Shown here: one piece after another, positions 9,424 to 16,501 of the stretch | Numbering within the stretch: position 1 is the first letter of the stretch | Layout: the number at the start of each line of letters is the position of its first letter | From: CAYLOC01 sp964385195 | GTDB lineage: Bacteria > Actinomycetota > Actinomycetes > Propionibacteriales > Nocardioidaceae | NCBI GenBank assembly: GCA_964385195.1 | Contig: CAYLOC010000043.1 | Coordinates: forward strand, 1-19,576 | Reading direction: 5' to 3' | Length of the DNA stretch: 19,576 nucleotides | Notes under the pieces: model-generated | Seen by the model: only the letters and a program-made list of their open reading frames with translations | Told to the model about the DNA's origin: nothing | Databases searched by the model: none | Program-made: the position numbers and the translations under genes

Positions 9424-9459
9424 GTGGAGCCGCAGGGCTTCACGCGGAGTGGCTCCCAC
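9424..9459 (+). terminator. Weak hairpin between the DUF2505 and zinc-ribbon genes
   Basis: GTGGAGCC (9424-9431) pairs with GGCTCCCAC (9451-9459) apart from one bulged base, leaving a 19-nt loop. It begins 17 nt after the DUF2505 stop codon. There is no T-tract, so any terminator role is only inferred. Confidence 0.25.
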
Positions 9460-9483
9460 GAACTGTCGGCGGAGTGTGGCACG

Positions 9484-9693
9484 GTGCCGGTCATGAGCAC
9501 CTTGGCGGACTTGCTAATGCTGAAGGGACAGGAGCAGTGGTGTCCCGACTGCGACAGCGCCCAGATCTTCGTCCCCGCCGACGAGGAACGCCCGGACTCC
9601 GGGGAGATGGCATGCACCGCGTGCGGTGCCGCCCTGCTGATCGACCCGGGCGTGACCCAGTCGGCCCTGACTGCCCCGTCCCGGGTGGCCTGA
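9484..9693 (+). CDS. Small zinc-ribbon protein
   Basis: This is a 69-residue protein with two CxxC knuckles, CPDC and CTAC, separated by 22 residues, the layout of a rubredoxin-like or zinc-ribbon fold that binds one Zn. After the second knuckle comes a hydrophobic GAALLI stretch; no membrane segment is evident. Its function is not recognisable; such proteins often bind nucleic acid or act as small metal-dependent adaptors. The GTG start at 9484 is favoured because GGCGGAG (9468-9474) lies 9 nt upstream. The ATG at 9493 (MSTLADLLMLKGQEQW) is the alternative but has no properly spaced ribosome site. The acidic linker between the knuckles (PADEERPDSGEM) is solvent-like. It lies 77 nt after the DUF2505 gene on the same strand. 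Confidence 0.65.
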   Translation: MPVMSTLADLLMLKGQEQWCPDCDSAQIFVPADEERPDSGEMACTACGAALLIDPGVTQSALTAPSRVA

Positions 9694-9799
9694 CCAGTCC
9701 CTGCCTGCCGGTACCCGTTGCGTTGCCCGGGTCAGCAGCCGAGGGTGGCTTGGTCGCTGTCTGAGTTGGTGAGCAGTTGCCGGGTCGTAGCGACGGTGA

Positions 9800-9841
9800 G
9801 ATCCGACGCTCGCGTGGTCCCGCCGACGCCAGCGTCGGATC
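9800..9841. repeat. Strong hairpin beside the gap
   Basis: GATCCGACGCT (9800-9810) and its exact reverse complement AGCGTCGGATC (9831-9841) form an 11-bp stem. After one mismatch the stem continues with GCGT/ACGC (9812-9815 with 9826-9829). It lies 107 nt past the zinc-ribbon stop and 13 nt before the N run. It could be a bidirectional terminator or the edge of a dispersed repeat; it has no T-tract. Confidence 0.6.
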
Positions 9842-9853
9842 GTTCGGGGGTGC

Positions 9854-9953
9854 NNNNNNNNNNNNNNNNNNNNNNNNNNNNNNNNNNNNNNNNNNNNNNN
9901 NNNNNNNNNNNNNNNNNNNNNNNNNNNNNNNNNNNNNNNNNNNNNNNNNNNNN
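9854..9953. other. Assembly gap (100 N)
   Basis: The run is exactly 100 unknown bases, the convention for a scaffold gap of unspecified length. Any open reading frame drawn across it is meaningless. The real missing sequence could include whole genes, for example the proline dehydrogenase that often neighbours pruA. Confidence 0.97.
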
Positions 9954-9960
9954 TGACCGG

Positions 9961-11589
9961 TCAGCCCATGTGGGGGTACCGGTAGTCGGTCGCGGGGACG
10001 AAGGACTCCTTGATCGAGCGTGGTGAGGACCACCGCAGCAGGTTCTGCTTCGACCCGGCCTTGTCGTTGGTGCCGGAGGCCCGCGCCCCGCCGAACGGTT
10101 GCTGTCCCACGATGCTGCCGGTCGGCTTGTCGTTGAGGTAGAAGTTTCCGGCCGCGAACCGTAGCGTCTCACTCGCCCAGGCCAGCGCTGCGCGGTCCTG
10201 ACCGATGACGGCTCCGGTGAGCGCGTACGGCGCGAAGGACTCCATCTGCCGCACGACCGTCTCGAAGTCGGAGTCGTCATAGACATACACGGCAATGATG
10301 GGACCGAAGTACTCGGTACGGAACATCTGGTCGGTGGGGTCGGAGGCCGCAATCACCGTGGGCCGGACGAAGTACCCCACTTTGTCGTCGGTCTGACCCC
10401 CGACCAGCACATCAAGTTTCGAGGAGCGCTTCGCCCGGTTGATCGCGCGCTTGTGCTTGGCGAACGCCCGGTCATCGATCACCGCCCCCATGAAGTTCGA
10501 CAGGTCCGTTACGTCTCCCATGGCGATCGACTCCACCTCGGCCAGCAGGTCCTTGCGGATCTTCCGCCACACCGACTTGGGGACGTAGGCACGCGACGCA
10601 GCGGAGCACTTCTGCCCCTGGTACTCAAACGCGCCGCGAACGATGGCGGTCCGCACCACGTCACGGTCAGCGGAGGGGTGTACGACGATAAAGTCTTTGC
10701 CGCCGGTCTCGCCCACGATGCGGGGATAGGAACGGTATCGGGTGATGTTCTCCCCGACGGTCCGCCAGAGGTGCTGGAACGTGGCCGTGGAGCCGGTGAA
10801 GTGGATCCCGGCCAGGTCGGGGTGGGACAACGCGGCGTCGGAGACACCGATCCCGTCACCGGGCAGCATGTTGATCACGCCCGGCGGCATGCCCGCCTCC
10901 TGCAGCACCTGCATCAAGAAGTGCGCGGAGAACTGCTGTGTCGGCGACGGCTTCCACAACACCGTGTTGCCCATCAACGCAGGTGCGGTCGGTAGGTTCC
11001 CGGCGATCGCGGTGAAGTTGAACGGCGTGATCGCGTAGACGAAGCCCTCCAGCGGACGGTGGTCCAGCCGGTTCCAGACGCCGCGGGCGTTGATCATCGG
11101 CTGCTCCCGCAGGATCTGCTCGGCGTAGTAGACGTTGAACCGCCAGAAGTCGATCAGTTCACAGGCGGCGTCGATCTCGGCCTGCCAGACCGTCTTGGAC
11201 TGTCCCAGCATGGTCGCTGCGTTCAGCGTCTGCCGCCACGGGCCCGCCAGCAGGTCCGCGGCTTTCAGCAGCACCGCGGCCCGGTCGTCGAAGCTCAACG
11301 ACCGCCACGCCGGTGCCGCCGCGCTCGCCGCCTTGATGGCGGCGCGGGCGTCAGCAGCAGTGGAGTTACGCATCACACCCAGCACGTGCTGGTGGTTGTG
11401 CGGTTGGACAGCGGCGATCTCCGCCCCCTTGCCCCAGGTCCGCTCGCCGCCGATCGTGGCCTTGAGGTCGACCTGCTCCTTCTGCAACTCGACCAGTCGC
11501 TGCTCCACCTCCGCACGCTCCGCACTCCCCGGGGCATAGTGCAGGTTGGGCTCGTTCGCAGGCAGCGGGACTTCGGTGAAGGCATCCAT
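9961..11589 (-). CDS. pruA: L-glutamate gamma-semialdehyde dehydrogenase (1-pyrroline-5-carboxylate dehydrogenase)
   Basis: The enzyme oxidises glutamate semialdehyde (from proline via pyrroline-5-carboxylate) to glutamate with NAD, the second step of proline catabolism. The 542-residue aldehyde-dehydrogenase-fold protein shows the NAD-binding turn HFTGSTATF, the general-base region VGETGGKDF, the catalytic cysteine in GQKCSAASRAYVP, and the C-terminal signatures FYLNDKPTGSIVGQQPFGG and SGTNDKAGSKQNLLRW. It ends YRYPHMG like mycobacterial homologues, so the C-terminus is intact despite the adjacent gap. I chose the ATG at 11589 because MDAFTEVPLPANEP is the conserved family N-terminus; an ATG three codons upstream (11598) is possible. 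It lies 44 nt after ku on the same strand. Its product, glutamate, is the substrate of the dehydrogenase encoded at 2937-7787. Confidence 0.96.
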   Translation of the reverse strand: MDAFTEVPLPANEPNLHYAPGSAERAEVEQRLVELQKEQVDLKATIGGERTWGKGAEIAAVQPHNHQHVLGVMRNSTAADARAAIKAASAAAPAWRSLSFDDRAAVLLKAADLLAGPWRQTLNAATMLGQSKTVWQAEIDAACELIDFWRFNVYYAEQILREQPMINARGVWNRLDHRPLEGFVYAITPFNFTAIAGNLPTAPALMGNTVLWKPSPTQQFSAHFLMQVLQEAGMPPGVINMLPGDGIGVSDAALSHPDLAGIHFTGSTATFQHLWRTVGENITRYRSYPRIVGETGGKDFIVVHPSADRDVVRTAIVRGAFEYQGQKCSAASRAYVPKSVWRKIRKDLLAEVESIAMGDVTDLSNFMGAVIDDRAFAKHKRAINRAKRSSKLDVLVGGQTDDKVGYFVRPTVIAASDPTDQMFRTEYFGPIIAVYVYDDSDFETVVRQMESFAPYALTGAVIGQDRAALAWASETLRFAAGNFYLNDKPTGSIVGQQPFGGARASGTNDKAGSKQNLLRWSSPRSIKESFVPATDYRYPHMG

Positions 11590-11633
11590 AATGGGCATCT
11601 TGCCATGCGCGATGCGCGGGCGGTAATCCCCGG

Positions 11634-12590
11634 TCAGGCGGACTTCTTCCGCTGCTTCGCAGTGGACTTCTTCGTGGCCTTCTTGGTCGTCTTCTTGCTG
11701 CTCTTTCCCTTGCTGGACGGCGACTTCTTCGTCGACGAAGACCTCTTCTCCGATGCCTTGGAAGCGGCCTTCTTCTTCGGTTTGGTGGACCGTTTGGCCG
11801 TGGTCTCACCGCGCCGCTCCTTGGCCGCGTCCACGCTGGCACGCAAGGCCGCCACCAGGTCCAGCACCTCTGCCGAGCCGGTGTCCTCCTCGTCCTCCGA
11901 GGGCAGCGGCAGACCGGAGACTTTCGACTCCACCAGCTGCTCGAGGGCCTCCTGGTACTCGCTGTGGTAGCGCTCCGGGTCGAAGTCGGCCTGCAACGTC
12001 CCGATGTAGGACTCGGCCATGTCGATCTCCTGCTTGCGGACCTCGACGTCCTCGGTGGGTACGGCGATCTCCGCGGGTCGGACCTCCTCTGGCCACAACA
12101 TGGTCTGCATGACCAGCGCGCCGTCGCGCTCCCGGAGCAAGGCGAGCGTCTCCCTGGTGCGGATGGCGACCTTCACCAGCGCGCACTGGCCGGTACGGGA
12201 GAGCGCGTCCCGGAACAGCACGTATGGTTTGGTGCCCGCCCCGTCGACGGCGAGGTAGTACGGCTTCCCGAAGTACAGCGAGTCGACCTGTTCCTGAGGG
12301 ACGAACTCCAGTACGTCGATCGTCTTGGCGGTCGGCAGTGGCAGCTCGGCGAAGTCCTCGTCGGTCAGCACGACCATGCGTCCGTCCGGCAGCTCATAGC
12401 CTTTGTCGATGTCGGAGTAGGGCACCTCGGTGTTCTCGATCTCGCAGAACCGCTTGTACCGGATCCGGCCCCCGTCTTTGGCGTGTACCTGCCGGAAGGA
12501 GATGCTCTGCTCCTGGGTGGCGGCGTACACCTTCACCGGGATGCTGACCAGACCGAAGGAGATCGTGCCCTTCCAGATTGCCTGCACCAT
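11634..12590 (-). CDS. ku: Non-homologous end joining protein Ku
   Basis: Bacterial Ku forms a homodimeric ring that threads onto broken DNA ends and recruits the ligase LigD. The N-terminal WKGTISFGLVSIPVKVY (6-22) is the diagnostic start of the Ku core, followed by the beta-barrel and bridge region (to about 230) with LYFGKPYYL and QTMLWPEEVR. The minimal C-terminal region (about 240-256, EVLDLVAALRASVDAAK) is the expected LigD-contact segment. Residues 259-318 form a low-complexity tail with 20 lysines plus Ser, Thr and Ala, resembling histone-H1-like tails known in some mycobacterial Ku proteins. The start at 12590 (MVQAIWKG) lacks a clear ribosome site and is 27 nt after the acyltransferase stop, so translation may be coupled to it. 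ligD is not in the window. Confidence 0.97.
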   Translation of the reverse strand: MVQAIWKGTISFGLVSIPVKVYAATQEQSISFRQVHAKDGGRIRYKRFCEIENTEVPYSDIDKGYELPDGRMVVLTDEDFAELPLPTAKTIDVLEFVPQEQVDSLYFGKPYYLAVDGAGTKPYVLFRDALSRTGQCALVKVAIRTRETLALLRERDGALVMQTMLWPEEVRPAEIAVPTEDVEVRKQEIDMAESYIGTLQADFDPERYHSEYQEALEQLVESKVSGLPLPSEDEEDTGSAEVLDLVAALRASVDAAKERRGETTAKRSTKPKKKAASKASEKRSSSTKKSPSSKGKSSKKTTKKATKKSTAKQRKKSA

Positions 12591-12617
12591 GGGTCAACGC
12601 TAGCAAGGACCGCCGGA

Positions 12618-14102
12618 TCAGCCCTCCGACTTTCCGGCTCGGCGGCTGCCGCGCCGTGATGGTGCGGACCTCGCGCCGGAGCGACCCGAGGAGGTTCGGA
12701 CCCGTCCACGGGGGGCACGGCCCTGGGTGGTGGTCGCGGCATCAAGCAGCTCCTCCAACGTCTCGCTGACGCACTGGCCGATCACGTCAACGTCGGGAAC
12801 CGCGTCGCGGTCGGCGTCGATCCCGTAGAACACAGTGCCGTCGTAGGAGGTCACGCCTACCGCGAGCGGCTGTCTCGGAGCCAGCGGTAGGACGGGGTAG
12901 CTGGCGCACATCCGGGCACCGACGGCGTACAGCGACGACTGCGGTCCGGGAACGTTGGTCACCAGGAGGTGGTAGCTACGCGGGGGGTACCCGCCTGCGA
13001 CCCGCGCACCGACCGCGTGCAGGGTGGTCGGGGCGAAGCCGCGGATTCCCGCCAGGCGGTCGGCGGCCACAGCACGCCCGGTCTCCTTGTGGGCCTTCAA
13101 CGCGTAGGAGACCTGGTGCAGGCGCATGAGCGGGTTCGGCTCGCCGACGGGCAGCGTCAGCAGGTGTGGTGTCACCTGGCTGCCCAGCGAGGTCGGCTCG
13201 GCGAACTCGTCGTCGGTCACGCTCAGCGGCACCAAGGCACGCAGCCTGGTCGCTGCCGACACCGGCTCCCCGCGGGTCATCAGCCACGCCCGGAGCGCGC
13301 CGGTGACGGTCGCCAGTACGACGTCATTGACGGTCCCGCCTTGCGCCCGGCGGACCGTTCGATACGTCGCCAGCGGCGTCTCCACGGTGACGAACCGACG
13401 CTGTTCGGACAGTTCTGCCGTGAGCGGACCACCCGGTAGGGGGGAAGCCCCGGCGAGCGTGCTGACGATGCGTCGGGCCTGGCCGGCGAGGCTGCGGACC
13501 TCGGCGACCCGACCGCGGAGGTTGTCCACCGCGGTCGCCGGGCTTCGGGCAGTCTCCCGGACCGCGTCACCGACCAGTTCCACCGGGTTCGGCGGGCGCT
13601 CGGGCTCCCAGGCCACGGCTGGGGTGGGCTGCGGGGTCGGGGAGTCATCGAGGATGAGCTGGGCCAGGTCGACCGTCGTGCCGTCGACGAGCGCCAGGTG
13701 GGACTTGGCGAAGACGGCGAACCGGCCGTTCTCCAACCCTTCCACGAGGTAGGTCTCCCACAGTGGGCGGCTCGGGTCGAGTCGTCGGCTCATCACCCGC
13801 GCCACCAGTTCACGCAGTTGCTCCATGGTCCCCGGGCGAGGAAGCGCGGACCGTCGTACGTGATAGGTCAGGTCGAAGTCCTCGTCGTCGACCCAGACCG
13901 GGTTGGCAAGCCGTCCAGGAACCCGGCGCACCCGCTGCCGATACTTGGGCACGAACGCGAGCCGGTCGGCGATCAGCCCGATCAGCCCGGCGTAGTCGAA
14001 GTCCTCACCGGAGTCGAACACGTCCAAGGTGCCGACATGCATCGGCGTACTCGCGGTCTCCCGGGCGAGGAAGGAGACGTCGAGCGGACGCAACCGCTCC
14101 AC
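12618..14102 (-). CDS. WS/DGAT family O-acyltransferase (wax ester/triacylglycerol synthase-like)
   Basis: Family members transfer acyl groups from acyl-CoA to diacylglycerol or fatty alcohols, making storage lipids. The 494-residue length is typical. Family motifs are seen in order: PLDVSFL near the N-terminus, PLW at 113-115, the active-site region at 135-141, ND at 259-260 within GGTVNDVVLA, and NVPGP at 383-387. The active site reads HLALVDG instead of HHxxxDG: the first His (135) and Asp140-Gly141 are kept but the second, catalytic His is Leu136. Activity as a canonical DGAT is therefore uncertain. The last 35 residues are Arg/Ser-rich. The start is GTG at 14102, with AGGAGG about 10 nt upstream. 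The gene follows the CpaE-like gene by 70 nt and precedes ku by 27 nt, all minus strand. Confidence 0.92.
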   Translation of the reverse strand: MERLRPLDVSFLARETASTPMHVGTLDVFDSGEDFDYAGLIGLIADRLAFVPKYRQRVRRVPGRLANPVWVDDEDFDLTYHVRRSALPRPGTMEQLRELVARVMSRRLDPSRPLWETYLVEGLENGRFAVFAKSHLALVDGTTVDLAQLILDDSPTPQPTPAVAWEPERPPNPVELVGDAVRETARSPATAVDNLRGRVAEVRSLAGQARRIVSTLAGASPLPGGPLTAELSEQRRFVTVETPLATYRTVRRAQGGTVNDVVLATVTGALRAWLMTRGEPVSAATRLRALVPLSVTDDEFAEPTSLGSQVTPHLLTLPVGEPNPLMRLHQVSYALKAHKETGRAVAADRLAGIRGFAPTTLHAVGARVAGGYPPRSYHLLVTNVPGPQSSLYAVGARMCASYPVLPLAPRQPLAVGVTSYDGTVFYGIDADRDAVPDVDVIGQCVSETLEELLDAATTTQGRAPRGRVRTSSGRSGARSAPSRRGSRRAGKSEG

Positions 14103-14172
14103 CTCGGCAATGCCTCCTCTGGTCGGGAACGGGGTGGCTCTATGATTTCACGTTGACCAAGTTCTCGCCGCG

Positions 14173-15459
14173 TCACCGCCGCCGTCTGCGAGGCCGTCCC
14201 GCCCGTTGGCGGACGACCCGGCGGCGACCGTGTCGCGCGAGCGGCTGCCCGGCCAGGTCGCCGGCCAGCCGGTGCAGGCCTCGCCCGAGCCGTGAGCCGG
14301 GTGCGGTCTCGGCGATCGTCCGGCCCCGGGCGAGCGCGCGGTCGCAGACGGGTTGATCCTCGGGGAGCACCGTCAGCTCGTCCAGCCGGGTGACGCGCCC
14401 CAGGGTCTCGGCCACCTCATGCTGGCTCCAGCCCAGGCTGTGACGCATCCGGTTGACGACGACATGCATCCGCCGTCCCGGCGCCAGCCCCGAGACCTCC
14501 ACCAGACCGCGGACCAGCCGGCCCAGCCCGACCGGGTCCGCCCGGCCCACGACGACGAGCACATCGCACAGCTCCAAGGCCGCGTGCGTCACGCCGTTCC
14601 GCCGGGGAGCCCGCGTGTCATAACTGAGCTCCTCGTCGTACTCCAGGTTGAACCCGCAGTCCAACACGACCCGCTCGGCGAGGGAGCGCGACTGCTGCAC
14701 GATCTCGTGCAGCGCCGACGGAGGCACCTCGGTCCATCGGTCGGCACGGGGCAGGCCGGTCAGAACCCTCAGCCCGTCGCTCACCGTGCTGGCGTGCTGG
14801 GCGAGCTGGCCCGGCCCCAGGCGCCCGGCGTTGGCCGCCCGGGCCGCCGCCAGCAGTCCGGAGGACTCGTCGAGCATGCCAAGCATCTGCGCCGTTGACC
14901 CGCCGTAGACGTCGAGGTCGACCAGCAACGCGTTCTGCCCGTCGGCGGCGAGAGCGGCCGCCACCTCCAGCGCGACCAGGGAGCGTCCCGGGGCCCCGCG
15001 CGGGCCCCAGACCGCGATCACCTCCCCGCGGTCAGCGCTGCCCGCCTCCTCGTCGGCAGCGGGTGCCGATGTCTGCGGCTCGGGAACGCTTGGCTTGTCC
15101 GACGGCGCCGTCAGCGCCGCCGCCACCACGTCGGGCAGGGTGTCCAACTGGTCCGCGGCGACCACCGCGCTCACGCCGAGTCGACGCAACCGTGTCTCGT
15201 CGGCGGCTGCCCCTGCGGACACCACGCCGATGACGCGTACCTGGTGCTCGGCCAGCCGCGATACGGCCTGCGCATCGAGTCCGGCCAGCTCCACCGACAC
15301 CAGGGCAGCCTGCGCCTGCCCGGAACCCGCGGCAGCCAGCAGATCGGGCAGGTCCACACACCGGCGGATGACCCGCAGGTCCCGGTCGTCGGCCACGGCC
15401 AGGACGTGTGTCTCGTACTCGACCGCGCCGACTGCGACGAGAACCCCGGTCGCGGCCAT
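14173..15459 (-). CDS. CpaE/MinD-like protein with degenerate P-loop
   Basis: This 428-residue protein has an N-terminal receiver-like domain (about 5-118) as in CpaE, an acidic linker, and a ParA/MinD-type ATPase domain from about 146. CpaE proteins position Tad/Flp pilus machinery. The P-loop reads GPRGAPGRS (152-160): the family's KGGxGKT lysines are absent and Arg stands at the Walker A lysine. The following LLVDLDVYGGSTAQMLGM (178-195) matches the switch region of this actinobacterial subgroup, where such P-loops are common to my recollection. The C-terminus is strongly basic (RPRRRRR) and could contact membrane or nucleic acid (inference). The ATG overlaps the upstream SAF gene's stop (ATGA), indicating translational coupling. 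No other pilus genes are visible. Confidence 0.85.
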   Translation of the reverse strand: MAATGVLVAVGAVEYETHVLAVADDRDLRVIRRCVDLPDLLAAAGSGQAQAALVSVELAGLDAQAVSRLAEHQVRVIGVVSAGAAADETRLRRLGVSAVVAADQLDTLPDVVAAALTAPSDKPSVPEPQTSAPAADEEAGSADRGEVIAVWGPRGAPGRSLVALEVAAALAADGQNALLVDLDVYGGSTAQMLGMLDESSGLLAAARAANAGRLGPGQLAQHASTVSDGLRVLTGLPRADRWTEVPPSALHEIVQQSRSLAERVVLDCGFNLEYDEELSYDTRAPRRNGVTHAALELCDVLVVVGRADPVGLGRLVRGLVEVSGLAPGRRMHVVVNRMRHSLGWSQHEVAETLGRVTRLDELTVLPEDQPVCDRALARGRTIAETAPGSRLGRGLHRLAGDLAGQPLARHGRRRVVRQRAGRPRRRRR

Positions 15460-16157
15460 CAGTCTCCGAGCCGGACCAGGACGACCGAGGCGCCGCCGAG
15501 GGCCCGCAACACGGCGGCCACGTCGGTGTCCCGGGGCAGCCGCACCAACACCTGTCGATCCCCACCCAGGCCTGCACGCGCGGACGCCGACACGGTCACC
15601 ACGGCCACATCACGCAACACCCGAGTCGGCCGCTTGCGCCGGTGCTGGGAGCTCGACGGGTCCGGGACCGCCCACACCGTGACCCGATCGCCGACGTCCA
15701 GCCCGGCCGGCATGCCCTGCGGCGGCACCGCCAGTGGCAGCTGGCGGGCATGCAGCGCGCTGGTGTCCAGGACCTCCCTCCCCACCAGCTGGCCGGCGGC
15801 GAGGTCGTGCACCGCTCGGGCATCCGGGGGAATCGTCGCCTGACCGGGTAGGTACTGCGCGCGGGTACGCCGGTCGGTGAAGTGGACGTCGGTGCGCACC
15901 AGATCCTGTCGGGTCACCTCCGCACCGACGTGGATGTCGTGGGCGGCGGCCCACACCGAGGTGGTGTCGTCCGCCGCGGACAGCACCTTGGCGCCGCCGA
16001 CGACGCCGGCGAGGACCAACAACACGCCGACCCACAGCCGTGGGTCTCGCCACCGCGTGAGCCCTGCCCGTCTGGCCCGTGGAGACGCGGCGGGATCGGT
16101 CCGTCCGTCGTCTGCGGGGTCGGCGCGACCGTGGTGCGAAAGGGACACGCCGCACAT
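15459..16157 (-). CDS. SAF-domain membrane protein (CpaB/RcpC-like)
   Basis: The protein has a charged cytoplasmic N-terminus, one transmembrane segment (LWVGVLLVLAGVVGGAKVL), then an external SAF domain beginning about VWAAAHDIHVGAEVTRQDL and a beta-rich CpaB/RcpC-like remainder (MPAGLDVGDRVTVWAVP). CpaB proteins are periplasmic or envelope parts of Tad pilus export. Here it is paired only with the CpaE-like gene, with which it shares a 4-nt ATGA overlap. The start is uncertain: GTG 16166, ATG 16157 and GTG 16148 are all in frame and none has a good ribosome site. I use the ATG, giving 232 residues. It diverges from the BldC-like gene, and a DnaA-box-like sequence lies between them. Its exact role is unknown. 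Confidence 0.83.
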   Translation of the reverse strand: MCGVSLSHHGRADPADDGRTDPAASPRARRAGLTRWRDPRLWVGVLLVLAGVVGGAKVLSAADDTTSVWAAAHDIHVGAEVTRQDLVRTDVHFTDRRTRAQYLPGQATIPPDARAVHDLAAGQLVGREVLDTSALHARQLPLAVPPQGMPAGLDVGDRVTVWAVPDPSSSQHRRKRPTRVLRDVAVVTVSASARAGLGGDRQVLVRLPRDTDVAAVLRALGGASVVLVRLGD

Positions 16158-16187
16158 TCTGCACACATCTTGCCCGCGACGAAACCC

Positions 16188-16196
16188 TTATCCACA
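16188..16196 (+). promoter_or_regulatory. DnaA-box-like site TTATCCACA
   Basis: This 9-mer is identical to the E. coli consensus DnaA box. It lies in the 92-nt divergent region between the SAF gene and the BldC-like gene, where a bound protein could affect both promoters. Actinobacterial DnaA usually prefers TTGTCCACA, so binding is plausible but unproven, and a single 9-mer can occur by chance. Confidence 0.3.
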
Positions 16197-16249
16197 GGCG
16201 ATTGCCGAACCGCCTCGAAGACGAGAGGCACCCGTGCGACACTCGGAGT

Positions 16250-16501
16250 ATGCCCGACTCCCCTTCCCCGAGGTTCCTCTCGCTGGCCGATGTTGCCGAG
16301 GTGCTCAACATCTCCTCGACCCAGGTCTACGCCCTGGTGCGTCGGGGCGACCTGCCCGCCATCAAGATCGGTGGCCGTGGCCAGTGGCGGGTTGAGGCAT
16401 CGGCGCTGGAGGAGTACATCGCGAGCCTGTACAAGGACACCGAGAACTTCATCCGGACCCACCCGTTCACCGGCCCGATGGACGCCGATGCCGTGGAGTA
16501 G
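16250..16501 (+). CDS. BldC-like helix-turn-helix DNA-binding protein
   Basis: The 83-residue protein has a MerR/excisionase-type winged HTH at about 9-60 (FLSLADVAEVLNISSTQVYALVRRGDLPAIKIGGRGQWRVEASALEEYIASLY). This is the HTH_17 class that includes the Streptomyces developmental regulator BldC. The rest is a short acidic tail. No phage or integrase gene is nearby, so a chromosomal regulator is more likely than an excisionase. The ATG at 16250 has GGAG only 1 nt upstream, too close to serve. Translation may be leaderless: GACACT at 16238-16243 sits 6 nt before the ATG, the spacing expected for a -10 element of a leaderless transcript (inference). The stop codon is part of a hairpin shared with the convergent gene at 16511. 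Confidence 0.88.
   Translation: MPDSPSPRFLSLADVAEVLNISSTQVYALVRRGDLPAIKIGGRGQWRVEASALEEYIASLYKDTENFIRTHPFTGPMDADAVE

Larger units (their letters stand above)
9694..9960. other. Gene-poor junction containing the assembly gap
   Basis: This stretch separates the zinc-ribbon gene (plus) from pruA (minus). It has about 160 nt of real sequence, then 100 N, then 7 nt. I see no recognisable protein. A minus-strand frame runs out of the gap and stops at 9732 after about 39 codons (ending DQATLGC), but it matches nothing I know. The main structure is the hairpin at 9800-9841. Confidence 0.6.

Noticed and set aside
9732..9853. A minus-strand reading frame running out of the gap and ending DQATLGC
   Set aside because: Only about 39 codons are real sequence, the composition is only moderately coding-like, and nothing resembles a known C-terminus. 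Reading frames that continue across the N run are artefacts.
16250..16501. Excisionase of an integrated element
   Set aside because: The HTH type is shared with excisionases, but no integrase, attachment repeats or phage genes are present, and the neighbours are chromosomal core genes.
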